Source: Streptomyces tropicalis
GTDB lineage: Bacteria > Actinomycetota > Actinomycetes > Streptomycetales > Streptomycetaceae
Direction of reading: 5' to 3'
Length of the DNA stretch: 64,000 nt
Assembly: GCF_029269835.1 (NCBI RefSeq)
Contig: NZ_JARJBB010000001.1
Location: 840,299-904,298 of the forward strand
A program made the translations under genes and the position numbers. Under the pieces are notes generated by a model, which worked only from the letters and a program-made list of their open reading frames with translations, was not told the origin of the DNA and searched no databases. Below, piece after piece: positions 36,582 through 45,869 of this stretch. Position 1 is the stretch's first letter; every line of letters starts with the position of its first letter.

Positions 36582-37730
36582 TCACGCCTCGGCCCCGCTC
36601 CCCTCGGCCTGCGGGTCCAGGGCGAGACGGTAGCCGCGCTTCACCACCGTCCGGACCAGCTCCGGCGCGCCCAGCGCGGTCCGCAGCCGGGCCACCGCCG
36701 ACTCCACCGCGTGCTCGTCGCGCCCCGCCCCGGGCAGCGCCCGCAGCAGCTCCGCCCGTGCGACCACCTGTCCCGGCCGCCGCGCCAGCGCCCGCAGCAG
36801 CGCCATCCCGGCAGGCGGCACCGGCCGGAACTCCCCGTCCACCAGCACCGCGTGCCCACGGATCTCCATCCGCCGCCCGGCGACGGCCAGCACCCGTGCG
36901 CGGGCGGGGAGTTCGTGGCACAGGAGCTGCACCAGCGGCCCGAGCCGGAACCGTTCCGGCTGCACGGTGGGCACCCCGCGGTCCCGCAACGGCTGTGCGG
37001 TGACCGGCCCGACGCAGGCGGCCGGAACCGCGTGCCGGAGCGCGGCGAGCAGCTCCGGCAGCATCCCGCGCTCCTCGGCCCGCGCCATCAGGGACACCGC
37101 GGCCGGCGCGCTGGTGAAGGTGAGCGCGTCCAGACCGCCGGAGACGGTGGTGTCGAGCAGCCGGTCGAGCGGGCCCACGTCCTGCGGCGGCAGCCACCGG
37201 TACACGGGGACGGGGACGACCTCCGCTCCCCCGGCGCGCAGCGCCGCCGTGAAGTCCGGCAGCGGGTCGCCGTGCAGCTGCACCGCGACCCGGCGTCCCT
37301 CGACGCCCTCCGCCAGCAGCCGGTCACGGACCTCGGCCATGGACTCCGAGGAGGGCGCCCACCGCTCCCTCAGCCCGGCGGCGCGGACGGCGCCCGTGAC
37401 CTTGGGCCCGCGGGCCACCACCTCGGCCTCGCGCAGCCGCGCGAGGAGGGCCTCGCCGAGCCCCCATCCGTCGGCGGCCCCGGTCCATCCGCGGAAACCG
37501 ACGGCGGTGGTGGCCACCAGCACGTCCGGTGCCCGCGCGACGATCTCGCGGGTGGCGGCGAGGAGTTCGCCGTCGTCCTCGAGCGGCACGATGCGCAGGG
37601 CGGGGGCGTGCACGACGGCGGCGCCGCGCCGCCGGAGCAGTGCGCCGAACTCGTCGGCGCGGCGCGCGGCGGTCACTCCGACGGTGAAACCGGCCAGGGG
37701 CCCGGTCTGCGGTCGCTGTGCGTCGTCCAT
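36582..37730 (-). CDS. Uroporphyrinogen-III synthase-HTH fusion
   Basis: A 382-aa protein. Residues about 12-265 form a HemD-like domain (GFTVGVTAARRADEFGALLRRRGA; LVATTAVGFRGW; LDALTFTSAPAAVSLM; ACVGPVTAQPLRDRGV), the fold that closes hydroxymethylbilane to uroporphyrinogen III. Residues about 285-370 form an OmpR/PhoB-type winged helix (GHAVLVDGEFRPVPPAGMALLRALARRPGQVVARAELLRALPG, then VESAVARLRTALG and VKRGYRLAL). This fusion is common in actinobacteria near nitrate and nitrite metabolism genes and is thought to be regulatory, not the main HemD. No nitrate transporter is next to it here. Confidence 0.9.
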   Translation of the reverse strand: MDDAQRPQTGPLAGFTVGVTAARRADEFGALLRRRGAAVVHAPALRIVPLEDDGELLAATREIVARAPDVLVATTAVGFRGWTGAADGWGLGEALLARLREAEVVARGPKVTGAVRAAGLRERWAPSSESMAEVRDRLLAEGVEGRRVAVQLHGDPLPDFTAALRAGGAEVVPVPVYRWLPPQDVGPLDRLLDTTVSGGLDALTFTSAPAAVSLMARAEERGMLPELLAALRHAVPAACVGPVTAQPLRDRGVPTVQPERFRLGPLVQLLCHELPARARVLAVAGRRMEIRGHAVLVDGEFRPVPPAGMALLRALARRPGQVVARAELLRALPGAGRDEHAVESAVARLRTALGAPELVRTVVKRGYRLALDPQAEGSGAEA

Positions 37731-37956
37731 GGCTCCCGGGTCCCGCGCTGCTCGTCGGCCCCTCGGGGCCTGCCGTCCTGTCGCCCGGGCCTGTCCACGG
37801 CAGGTGACGGGCCCGCTCGGGCCGTGTGCCGCCGGTGTCGCGCGGCGGCCCTGCGACGACGGTATACGGCCCCGGCGGCCCCGGGGGCACGGCCGGGCCC
37901 CGGTGGGCGGCTCCCGCCGGGGCCGTCGGTTCCGCGCCCTCGCGCCCCCCGTGTCC

Positions 37957-39285
37957 TCATGCCCTCCGGCGGCGCTTGCGGCCGGGTCCGGCGGGCCACA
38001 GCCGGGGCCGGCGCCGGGCCGCGATGTCCTCGATCCAGCCGAAGGCGACGATGGCCAGGCCGATCAGGGGCCACACCAGCAGGAAGGTCCACAGGGTGTA
38101 GGTGGAGTCCAGCAGGGACGACGCGGCGTCGCTCTGCATGAAGGGCAGGTTGTAGGCCTGGTCGAGGATCGGGACCGCGGCCGTGATGAGCAGGTTGTGC
38201 CAGAGGTAGATCGTGACGGCGCGGTTGTTGGCCAGCGTGACCGGCTTGTCGAGGCGGCGCAGCCGGCCGGGGAGCTCCTTCCAGGACGGTGCGTACTGGA
38301 GCAGGATCACGACGAACCCGAACGACCAGGTGGCCTGCGCGAGCGGGATGTCGTTGAGGTCCCAGTGGTCGGGTCCCTGGTGGCCGGAGGCCCACCACAG
38401 GGCGAAGGCCATGAACAGCGCGGAGCAGGAGACGGCCAGATAGCGCGGGACCCGGGCGAGCACGCCCTCGTGGTGGGCGAAGCCCAGGACCCAGCAGCCG
38501 GCGTAGACCGCGAAGTCCGTGACCGCGTTGCCCGTCTCCCCGCCGATGGTGACCACGCCGGTGCCGACCACCGCGGTCAGGGCGAGCGGTGCGAGCAGCG
38601 TCGCCCAGGGCACCCGGCGGAAGGCCCACAGCAGCAGCGGCGAGGCGACCACGAACCACAGGTAGGCGCGCAGGTACCACAGGGGTCCGGCCGCGTCGTC
38701 GGCCCAGGTCGGGTCCAGCAGACCGGAGTCGGAGCCGAGGTGCTCGGGGTAGGGCGGCGCGCCGACCGGGACGAGGTAGTCGAGGAGCTGGGCCAGGCCG
38801 GAGGGGCCGCCGAGGTCGGGGTCCCGCAGCGGGTTCCAGCCGGCCGCGAACATCAGGGGCAGCAGCACCGCGCCGAACGCCCACAGCGGGGGCAGCAGCC
38901 GGCGCAGGCGGCCCCGGATCACGCTGAGCGCCGGGCGGTTCAGCGAGCGGGCCATGAGGGACCCGGCCAGCGCGAACATCACGCCCATGGACGGGAAGAG
39001 GACGGACAGCCAGGCCCAGCCGAACAGGTGGTAGACCACCACCCGGACCAGGGCCAGGAAGCGCAGCAGGTCCAGGTAGCGGTCTCGGCCCGCCGGCGCG
39101 GCCGGGCGGTCCGTGCCGGCCGCGGCCGGAGCGGCGGCCGTGCCCGGTTCCGCGGGAGCGGCGCCGGCCGGCGGGCGCGGCCCGGCGGAGTCGTCCCGCT
39201 GACGCGGTATGCCGGGCGGCGGTGCCGCGGCCGCCGTGTCGGGGCGCGCGCCGCCGTCGGCGTGTCCCCGGTGGTCGTGCGTCAT
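37957..39285 (-). CDS. Membrane acyltransferase (acyltransferase 3 family), third gene of the mat operon
   Basis: A 442-aa protein. A disordered Ala/Pro-rich N-terminus (about 1-65) is followed by about ten membrane helices of the acyltransferase-3/OafA type: RDRYLDLLRFLALVRVVVYHLFGWAWLS carries the conserved R and H near helix 1; later helices include LWYLRAYLWFVVASPLLLW and the C-terminal TIYLWHNLLITAAVPI. It probably O-acylates a sugar polymer outside the cell. Its ATG at 39285 overlaps the stop of the MatB-like gene by 4 bases, so it is co-translated and likely modifies the polymer that MatB makes. Confidence 0.88.
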   Translation of the reverse strand: MTHDHRGHADGGARPDTAAAAPPPGIPRQRDDSAGPRPPAGAAPAEPGTAAAPAAAGTDRPAAPAGRDRYLDLLRFLALVRVVVYHLFGWAWLSVLFPSMGVMFALAGSLMARSLNRPALSVIRGRLRRLLPPLWAFGAVLLPLMFAAGWNPLRDPDLGGPSGLAQLLDYLVPVGAPPYPEHLGSDSGLLDPTWADDAAGPLWYLRAYLWFVVASPLLLWAFRRVPWATLLAPLALTAVVGTGVVTIGGETGNAVTDFAVYAGCWVLGFAHHEGVLARVPRYLAVSCSALFMAFALWWASGHQGPDHWDLNDIPLAQATWSFGFVVILLQYAPSWKELPGRLRRLDKPVTLANNRAVTIYLWHNLLITAAVPILDQAYNLPFMQSDAASSLLDSTYTLWTFLLVWPLIGLAIVAFGWIEDIAARRRPRLWPAGPGRKRRRRA

Positions 39286-41555
39286 GCCACGGGCCTCCGT
39301 TCCGCCTCGTGCGCGGTCGTCCCGCGCGGGGCCGGGACGCCGCCTCCGGGCGCCTCGACGGCGCCGGTGCGGCGCAGCTTCTGCCAGCGCAGGCGGCCGC
39401 CGGTGAGGGCCGTGATCCAGGACTGGAGCAGGACCACGTACATGAGCTGCCGGTAGAGGACCTGTTGCAGCGGCAGGGAGATCAGATGCGTCATGCGCTC
39501 CCGGTCGAGGCGGAAGGCGTACGCGGCGCAGACCACCTGCACGGCCAGGACGCCCAGCCAGGCCACGATCGTCCTCTGCGTCGGGCCGAAGACCACCCCG
39601 TACAGCAGGAAGACGTCGATCAGCGGCGCCAGCAGTGGTGCCACCACCATGAACAGCGACACCAGCGGCAGGCCGACGCGGCCGAAGCGGCCCGAGTGCC
39701 CCCGGTCGACCAGGGCGCGGCGGTGCTTCCAGATCGCCTGCATGGTGCCGTACGACCAGCGGTAGCGCTGGGACCACAGCTGCTGCACGGACTCCGGCGC
39801 CTCCGTCCAGGCGCGGGCCTTCTCGGCGTAGACGACCCGCCAGCCGGCCCGGTGCAGGGCCATGGTGATGTCGGTGTCCTCGGCGAGCGTGTCGTGGCTC
39901 ATGCCGCCGACCTCCCGGAGCGCCGAGCGGCGGAAGGCGCCGACCGCGCCGGGGATCGTCGGCATGCAGCGCAGGATGTCGTACATGCGGCGGTCGAGGT
40001 TGAAGCCCATCACGTACTCGATGTGCTGCCAGGCGCCGATGAGGGAGTCGCGGTTGCCGACCTTGGCGTTGCCCGCGACCGCGCCGACGCGGGTGTCGCC
40101 GAAGGGCTGGACCAGCTCGCGCACGGTGGACGGCTCGAAGACGGTGTCGCCGTCCATCATCACGATCAGGTCGTGGGAGGCGTGGGCGATGCCGTTGTTG
40201 AGCGCGGCGGGCTTGCCCGCGTTGGCCTGGCGGACCACCCGGACGTCGGGCAGGCCCATGGCCTCCACGATCTCCGCGGTGCCGTCGGCGGATCCGTCGT
40301 CGACGACGAGGACCTCGATCGGATGCTCGCTCGCGCTCAGCGAACGGACCGTGTTCTCGATGCACTTGGCCTCGTTGTAGGCGGGCACCAGCACCGACGC
40401 GGGCTCGGTGACCGGCTCTCCCCAGCGGAAGCCGGGGCGGCGCACCCGGCGGGCGTGCGCGCCGGAGAGCAGGAACATCAGCGCGAACCGGGCGATGACC
40501 AGGCCGCCGACCACCGCGAGGCAGACCGCCAGGGCGTCGGTGACCGTGTCGGCGGCCTGGACCAGGAAGATCCACGCCCTGCCCTTCCACAGGTCGGGGC
40601 CGGTGACCGGGGTGTGCGCGCTCGGCGCGTGCAGGGCCTCGGTGAGGTTCTCGAACCGGTAGCCGCGGGCCTGGAGTTCGGGGATGAAGCGGTTCAGCGC
40701 CTGCACGGTCTGGTGGCGGTCGCCGCCGGAGTCGTGCATCAGGACGACGGCGCCCCTGCCGCCCTTCGGGGTGGCGTTGCGGATGATCCGGTCGACGCCG
40801 GGCTTGCGCCAGTCCTCGCTGTCGGTGTCGTTGACCACGGTGATGTAGCCGCGCGAGCCGATGTACCGGGTCACTGGCCAGGACCGGTCGTCCATGGCGT
40901 CGGCGAAGGAGGAGTACGGCGGCCGGAACAGCGAGGTGCGGATCCCGGCCGCACCGGTGATGGCGAGCTGGTTCTGGGACAGCTCCCAGTCGGTGCGCTG
41001 CCTGGACTGGTACGACAGATCGGGGTGGTTGAAGGTGTGCAGGCCCACCTCGTGGCCCTCGGCGACCATCCGGCGGACCAGGTCGGGGTAGCGGGAGGTC
41101 ATGGTGCCGGTGACGAAGAAGACCGCGTGCGCGTGGTGCTTCTTCAGCACGTCCAGGACCTTGGGCGTCCAGGTGGGGTCGGGCCCGTCGTCGAAGGTGA
41201 GGACCAGGCGGTGGTCGGGGACGCGCAGGCTGGTGGCGCGGCCGTCGCGGGTGTCGATGACCGGTCCGCCGTCGAGGATCTTCTCGGGGACCTGGTCGGA
41301 GGGCGCCTCGGTGCGGATGCGGTGGTCGGCGAGGATCTCGCTGTGCACGTAGCCGCGCAGCATCAGCATCGCCATCAGGGCGGCGAGCAGCAGCAGAGGC
41401 AGCAGCAGGCGCATGGGCAGACGGCGCCGGCCGGTGTCGCGCGGGCGGCGGTTCCCGGCGCGCCCCTCGGCGGCGGGGGCGCGCCGGGAACCGAGGGTGC
41501 GGGAGCCTTGGGCTCCGGCAGCGGCCCCGGACCGGCGGCGGGTGCTCGGTGCCAT
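39282..41555 (-). CDS. matB: MatB-like bifunctional polysaccharide deacetylase / family 2 glycosyltransferase
   Basis: A 757-aa membrane enzyme. One membrane helix lies at about 48-66. A NodB deacetylase domain follows: TFDDGPD at 120-126, HTFNH at about 173-177, RPPYSS at about 211. Further membrane helices (about 340-363) lead to a GT2 domain: SVLVPAYNEAKCIE (about 387), VVDDGSADGT, MMDGD (DxD, about 466-470), EDTDITMALHRAGW and SQRYRW (QxxRW). Two or three C-terminal helices form the export channel. In S. coelicolor, MatAB makes poly-beta-1,6-GlcNAc-like material that causes hyphal aggregation. The fusion couples polymerisation to de-N-acetylation. ATG 41555 overlaps the matA stop (TGATG). 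Confidence 0.9.
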   Translation of the reverse strand: MAPSTRRRSGAAAGAQGSRTLGSRRAPAAEGRAGNRRPRDTGRRRLPMRLLLPLLLLAALMAMLMLRGYVHSEILADHRIRTEAPSDQVPEKILDGGPVIDTRDGRATSLRVPDHRLVLTFDDGPDPTWTPKVLDVLKKHHAHAVFFVTGTMTSRYPDLVRRMVAEGHEVGLHTFNHPDLSYQSRQRTDWELSQNQLAITGAAGIRTSLFRPPYSSFADAMDDRSWPVTRYIGSRGYITVVNDTDSEDWRKPGVDRIIRNATPKGGRGAVVLMHDSGGDRHQTVQALNRFIPELQARGYRFENLTEALHAPSAHTPVTGPDLWKGRAWIFLVQAADTVTDALAVCLAVVGGLVIARFALMFLLSGAHARRVRRPGFRWGEPVTEPASVLVPAYNEAKCIENTVRSLSASEHPIEVLVVDDGSADGTAEIVEAMGLPDVRVVRQANAGKPAALNNGIAHASHDLIVMMDGDTVFEPSTVRELVQPFGDTRVGAVAGNAKVGNRDSLIGAWQHIEYVMGFNLDRRMYDILRCMPTIPGAVGAFRRSALREVGGMSHDTLAEDTDITMALHRAGWRVVYAEKARAWTEAPESVQQLWSQRYRWSYGTMQAIWKHRRALVDRGHSGRFGRVGLPLVSLFMVVAPLLAPLIDVFLLYGVVFGPTQRTIVAWLGVLAVQVVCAAYAFRLDRERMTHLISLPLQQVLYRQLMYVVLLQSWITALTGGRLRWQKLRRTGAVEAPGGGVPAPRGTTAHEAERRPVA

Positions 41556-42649
41556 CAGGCGACCTGCACGGTGACGGTGAGGGACGTGGCGGCGGGCTCC
41601 GTGGGCCGCGCGGTGTCCGTCGGTGCGGGCGCGGGCGTGTCGGAGGGGCCGGCGGCGGGCGGCGGCGACGTGGCCGGGGCCGGGGAGCCTGCGGGGTCCG
41701 GGGCCGGGGTGCCCGGTTCCGAGGCCACGGGCGTGGGCGTGGGCGGGCCGTCGGCGACCGTGCCCGGGCTGCCCGGTCCGGACCCGCCGGACCCGGTGCC
41801 CCCGGAGGCCGGGGACGGGGACGGCCCCGGCGAGGGCTGGCCGCCGCCCGGGCTGGGGCTCGGGTCGGGCGACGGGGCGGCCGACGGCGTGGACGGCGGC
41901 ACGGCGGGCGCGGTGGCGCCGGAACCGGGCTTCTTCGGGCTGGCGGAGGCCGAGGGCCGGGGCGCGGCGGAGGCGCCGGGCCGGTGCGGGGCGGTGGAGC
42001 CGCCGGGTGCGGCCCTGGTGGCGGCGGCGTCGGGCGTGGCCCGGGTGCCGCCGGGGGCCGTCACGACGGTGCCGGGGGCGACCGCGCCGGAGCCGGTGCC
42101 GGGCGGCCGCGCCGGGTCGGAGGGCACGGGCGAGGTGTCGACCTTGCCGGCCGGCGCGTCGTCGGCCTGACCGGGGACCGGCAGCCAGGGAGCGTTGGAG
42201 TTGCCCGAGACGAGGGTGACCACGATGACGACGGCGTAGACCGCGCAGGTCAGGCCGACGCCCATGCCGAAGCGGCGGAAGCGGCGGCTGCGGCGGCCCG
42301 ACTCGTCGACGAAGACGGGTCCGTCGGAGCCTCCGCCTCCGCGGCCGCCGGGATCCCGGGCGGCCGACGGGTCGCCGGGTTCCGCGGCCCGGTCGAGCCG
42401 CACGGTCAGCTCGTTCGGGTCCGGGGTGTCCTCGGTGAGGCGCTCGCGGGCGGTCACCGGTTCCTGCCACGGGTCCGTGACGCGGAGCGCCCGGGTGACG
42501 GCCGTCCCGTCGACCGCGCGGACGTCGTTCTCGGCGGCGGGGACCTCTCCGGTCGCCGGAGCGGCGGCGGGCCATGCGGCCGGGGTGCCTTCCCTACTGC
42601 CCTCCGCGGACTCGCTGTTGTTCACGTTCTTGTCGTTCTTCACGCGCAC
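41555..42649 (-). CDS. matA: MatA-like single-pass membrane protein with Ser/Pro-rich ectodomain
   Basis: A 364-aa protein. A polar N-terminus (about 1-110) contains PWQEPVTARERLTEDTPDPNELTVRLDR. One membrane helix follows (FGMGVGLTCAVYAVVIVVTLVSG). The rest is a ~215-residue Pro/Ser/Thr/Gly-rich extracellular tail of low complexity. No catalytic motif is seen. GTG 42649 is chosen for the GGGGGG 8 bases upstream; GTG 42643 is two codons later. It is first of a three-gene operon (matA, matB, acyltransferase) with overlapping stops and starts. It probably helps the glycan exporter span or cross the cell wall, but that is inference. Confidence 0.85.
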   Translation of the reverse strand: MRVKNDKNVNNSESAEGSREGTPAAWPAAAPATGEVPAAENDVRAVDGTAVTRALRVTDPWQEPVTARERLTEDTPDPNELTVRLDRAAEPGDPSAARDPGGRGGGGSDGPVFVDESGRRSRRFRRFGMGVGLTCAVYAVVIVVTLVSGNSNAPWLPVPGQADDAPAGKVDTSPVPSDPARPPGTGSGAVAPGTVVTAPGGTRATPDAAATRAAPGGSTAPHRPGASAAPRPSASASPKKPGSGATAPAVPPSTPSAAPSPDPSPSPGGGQPSPGPSPSPASGGTGSGGSGPGSPGTVADGPPTPTPVASEPGTPAPDPAGSPAPATSPPPAAGPSDTPAPAPTDTARPTEPAATSLTVTVQVA

Positions 42650-42761
42650 GTACGTTTCCCCCCACGGGAGTGTTCGGGCGCGCATACGACTCCCGAGCCC
42701 GCGTCGCCGGACTCGGCCCCCACCGGTCCGAGCGCCCCCCTTGTCACACCGTGCTCGGTTT

Positions 42762-43769
42762 TCACGAACGTAGCGCCCGGGAGGTCGGCCGGTTTGCGAA
42801 GTTTCCATGGTGAACGGAATTGACCGATTCATCGATGTCCGGAATCCATCCGGTTTCGGGTCGTCGCCACCAGCCCTCCGCAGCCGACAGATCCGCCGCG
42901 GCTCGCCGCAGCGCGTCGAACGCCGGGTGGCCCAGTCCCCGCCGCCACACCAGCGACACCGGCGACAGCGGCACCGGGTCGACCAGCGGGCGCACCACGG
43001 TCCCGGGCAGCGCCGCGAAGTCCACCACCGCGAGCACCGGATGGCCGGTCTTCGCCATGAGCCGCTGGAACTCCTCGTCGCCCACGGCCAGCGGGGCCGG
43101 CGGCGAGACGGCGATGCCGCGCCCGTCGAAGAGGCGGTGCGCGAGGTCGGTCCACTCCGGCGTGCGCGGGTTCCCGGCCCCCGCGTACACGGTCGTGCCG
43201 GCCAGCGCGTCCAGCGGGACGGCGGAGAGCGCGGCGAGCGGGTGCTCCTCGGGGAGCAGCAGCGCCATCGGCTCGTAGCGCACGAGCTGGTGGTCCAGCC
43301 GGGCCCGCAGTACCGGGTCCAGGCCCGCGTACCGGCCGAACGAGGCGTCCAGCCGGCCCGCGAGCATCTCCCCCGCCGCATGGCCCAGGCCGCTCTCGTA
43401 GCGGGCCATGATCTCGTGCTCGGGGGCGAGTTCGCGGGCCCGGTGCAGCACCCGGCGTCCGGTGTCCAGACCGGGCGAGTTCAGGTCGACGAGCAGCGGG
43501 CGCGCCTGGCCGAAGGCGGCCAGCAGCTCGTCCTGGGCGTCGAGGGCGCGGCGCGCGTACGGCAGCAGCCGCTCGCCGTCCGGGGTCAGCACCACCTGCC
43601 GGGTGGTGCGCGCGAACAGCTCGGCGCCGAGCTCCCGTTCCAGGCGCCGGACGTCCCGGCTGAGGGCCTGCTGGGCGACGTAGAGCCGGGCCGCCGCGCG
43701 GGTGAAGTGCAGTTCCTCGGCGACGGCGACGAAGGCGCGCAGCAGGCGCGGGTCCAGGTGGGCGGGCAT
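42762..43769 (-). CDS. LysR family transcriptional regulator
   Basis: A 335-aa regulator. The N-terminal winged helix is DPRLLRAFVAVAEELHFTRAAARLYVAQQALSRDVRRLERELGAELFART. The C-terminal effector domain follows, with the second lobe containing PVLAVVDFAALPGTVVRPLVD. It is divergent from the MFS gene starting at 43884, and such pairs usually mean that the LysR protein controls the exporter. The 114-base gap has no clear T-N11-A site that I can defend. The ligand is unknown. Confidence 0.92.
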   Translation of the reverse strand: MPAHLDPRLLRAFVAVAEELHFTRAAARLYVAQQALSRDVRRLERELGAELFARTTRQVVLTPDGERLLPYARRALDAQDELLAAFGQARPLLVDLNSPGLDTGRRVLHRARELAPEHEIMARYESGLGHAAGEMLAGRLDASFGRYAGLDPVLRARLDHQLVRYEPMALLLPEEHPLAALSAVPLDALAGTTVYAGAGNPRTPEWTDLAHRLFDGRGIAVSPPAPLAVGDEEFQRLMAKTGHPVLAVVDFAALPGTVVRPLVDPVPLSPVSLVWRRGLGHPAFDALRRAAADLSAAEGWWRRPETGWIPDIDESVNSVHHGNFANRPTSRALRS

Positions 43770-43883
43770 GCGGGGAACCTACAGCGCCGGGCGGCCACCG
43801 CGCCGGACTCACATCGAGTATGCGTCAATCCCCGCTCATCAGGTGTTGGACCGGCGGCGCACCCGGGCGGGACCGTGGACGCC

Positions 43884-45185
43884 ATGCCTCCCAGGACCTC
43901 CACGAGCCCGTCGGCGCCCCTGCTCTGCGTGGTCGGCGAGCAGCTCGTCGCCGCGGACTTCGCCCCGCGGTTCCGGCACCGCCCGCCCGGCCCCTACCGG
44001 CGCCTGTTCGCCCGCCGCGGGACCCGCGCCTTCACCGCGGGCAACCTGACGGCCCGTCTGCCCATGGGCATGTTCAGCATCAGCGCGGTGGTGATGATCG
44101 CCGGGTCGCGCGGCTCGTACGCGCTGGCCGGGGCGGTCACGGCCACCGGGCTGGCGGCGACCGCGCTGACCGCGCCCTGGATCGCCCGGCTGGTGGACCG
44201 CCACGGCCAGGCCCGGGTGGCGGTGCCGGCCACGCTGTGCGCGGTGCTCGGCAGCCTGGCGCTGCTGCTGTGCGTGCGTCTCGGCGCCCCCGACTGGACG
44301 CTGTTCGCCTCGTACGCCGCGACGGCGACCACGCCCAACACCGGCGGGATGTCCCGCGCCCGCTGGGCCCACCTGCTGGCGGGCGACGCGGACGCGCTGC
44401 ACACCGCGAACTCCTTCGAGCAGGCGGCCGACGAGCTGTGCTTCATGCTGGGCCCGGCGTTCGCGGCCTTCCTGTGCGGGACGTTCTTCCCGGAGGCGGG
44501 CACGCTGGCCGCCGCGGTGCTGCTGCTGGCGGGCGTGCTGGTGTTCGCCGCGCAGCGCTCGACCGAGCCGCCGCCCCGCCGGGGCACCCCGGCGGGGGCG
44601 CCGCTGCGGGCGCCGGGGATGCCGCGGCTGCTCACCGGATGCCTGGCGACGGGCGTGGTGTTCGGCGCGATGGAGGTCGTCACGGTGGCGTTCGCGGACG
44701 ACCGGGGCCATCGGTCGGTGGCCGGGGTGGCGCTCGGGCTGCAGGCGGCGGGCTCCTGCGTGGCGGGGCTGGTGTACGGGGCGGTGCGCCCCGCGGGCCC
44801 GGCGGTGCGCAGGCTGCCGTGGTGCGCGGGGGCGATGGCGGTGCTCATGGGCCTGCCGCTGCTGGCCGCCGCGCTCACCGGTTCGCTGGTGGTGCTGGCC
44901 GGGGCGCTGCTCGTGGCGGGGACGGCGACCGCCCCGACCATGGTCACGACCATGGCGCTGGTGCAGGAGTACACCCCGGAGGGCCGGCTGAACGAGGGCA
45001 TGACCCTCGCGGTGACCGGCCTGCTCGGCGGGATCGCGTGCGGCAGCGCGACCGGCGGCTGGGTGGTGGAGCACCTGTCGCCGACGGCCGGCTACGGGGT
45101 GCCGGTGGCGGCCGCGACGGCGGCGCTGCTGATCGCGCTGGCCGGGCGGCGCGGCGGGGCAGCCCGGCCGGGAGCCCGTCGGTGA
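43884..45185 (+). CDS. MFS transporter
   Basis: A 433-aa major facilitator, twelve hydrophobic segments by inspection. Motif A is seen as PWIARLVDRHGQARV between helices 2 and 3. The loop with TPNTGGMSRARWAHLL and the region NSFEQAADELCFMLGP are typical of a Streptomyces efflux subgroup. The start ATG 43884 has a poor ribosome-binding site; GTG 43875 (GGGCGGGACC before it) is a good alternative. The divergent LysR gene is the probable regulator. The substrate is not inferable. Confidence 0.9.
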   Translation: MPPRTSTSPSAPLLCVVGEQLVAADFAPRFRHRPPGPYRRLFARRGTRAFTAGNLTARLPMGMFSISAVVMIAGSRGSYALAGAVTATGLAATALTAPWIARLVDRHGQARVAVPATLCAVLGSLALLLCVRLGAPDWTLFASYAATATTPNTGGMSRARWAHLLAGDADALHTANSFEQAADELCFMLGPAFAAFLCGTFFPEAGTLAAAVLLLAGVLVFAAQRSTEPPPRRGTPAGAPLRAPGMPRLLTGCLATGVVFGAMEVVTVAFADDRGHRSVAGVALGLQAAGSCVAGLVYGAVRPAGPAVRRLPWCAGAMAVLMGLPLLAAALTGSLVVLAGALLVAGTATAPTMVTTMALVQEYTPEGRLNEGMTLAVTGLLGGIACGSATGGWVVEHLSPTAGYGVPVAAATAALLIALAGRRGGAARPGARR

Positions 45186-45298
45186 CGTGGCGGACCGCCC
45201 ACGGGACGCCCGGTCGAGCCGAGGCCGGTGACCTCTGTCAGAGAGGCGGCGGACCGGCCGGGGGCCCCGCATCCGGGCACCCGCCCGGTCCGGACATG

Positions 45299-45336
45299 GC
45301 GAGGGGCCCCGTCGCTCGCGCGACGGGGCCCCTCGC
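45299..45336. terminator. Bidirectional terminator between MFS gene and tmRNA
   Basis: GCGAGGGGCCCCGTCGC, loop TCGC, then its exact complement: a 17-base stem between the convergent MFS and ssrA genes. Confidence 0.82.
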
Positions 45337-45373
45337 CCACATGGGTGAAGGAGGCTCGGGAGCCTCCCGATCG

Positions 45374-45739
45374 TGGAGATGGCGGGAATCGAACCCGCGT
45401 CCAACGGTGCGGAACCAGGGCTTCTCCGTGTGCAGTCCGCTGTGATTTTCTCAGCCCCGGCGATCACGCGAACAAGTCGCCGACGGGCTCAGTCACTGTT
45501 TGATTTCCCTCTTCACCCCGTGACCGGGATCAAGGTTTAGTTCCCTAGCTGATGCCAGGATCCGGGTCGGGAACAGCCCCGGGCTGACACTTCGCAAGTC
45601 GCTACTTAGGCAGCGAGGGCGAAGGAATCGCGCTTGGTGTTGGCGATTATTGTTTTCGGCCTGTGGTTTACGAGATCATGGCCGCTTCCTCGACACGCTT
45701 CCCCTGCTTCGACAGCCGCTGTCGAAACCGATCATCCCC
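45374..45739 (-). ncRNA. ssrA: Transfer-messenger RNA
   Basis: On the minus strand the molecule begins GGGGATGATCGGTTTCGACAG (45739 downward) and ends with the T arm CGGGTTCGATTCCCG and CATCTCC plus A. GGGGATG pairs with CATCTCC as the tRNA-like acceptor. The mRNA part encodes the tag ANTKRDSFALAA (45609-45644) followed by TAA (45606-45608). It rescues stalled ribosomes together with SmpB, whose gene lies about 130 bases upstream. CCA is not fully encoded. The ends are accurate to a few bases. Confidence 0.96.
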
Positions 45740-45755
45740 ATGTTGTTTTTTCAAT

Positions 45756-45783
45756 CCCTCCGAGGAGGGCCCTCCTCGGAGGG
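45756..45783. terminator. Perfect 14-base inverted repeat between smpB and ssrA
   Basis: CCCTCCGAGGAGGG (45756-45769) is followed at once by its complement CCCTCCTCGGAGGG (45770-45783). It can fold as a 12-base stem with a 4-base loop. It lies between the smpB stop and the tmRNA 5' end and probably ends the smpB transcript. The A-rich run after it on the minus strand is not a classical U-run. Confidence 0.65.
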
Positions 45784-45869
45784 GCGCGCACCCGCTGTGG
45801 GGTGCAGTGCCATCGTACGGGACCAACGCGGGCGGATGCCAGCGTATTCCCGGTGCCCCGGGCGTGCCT

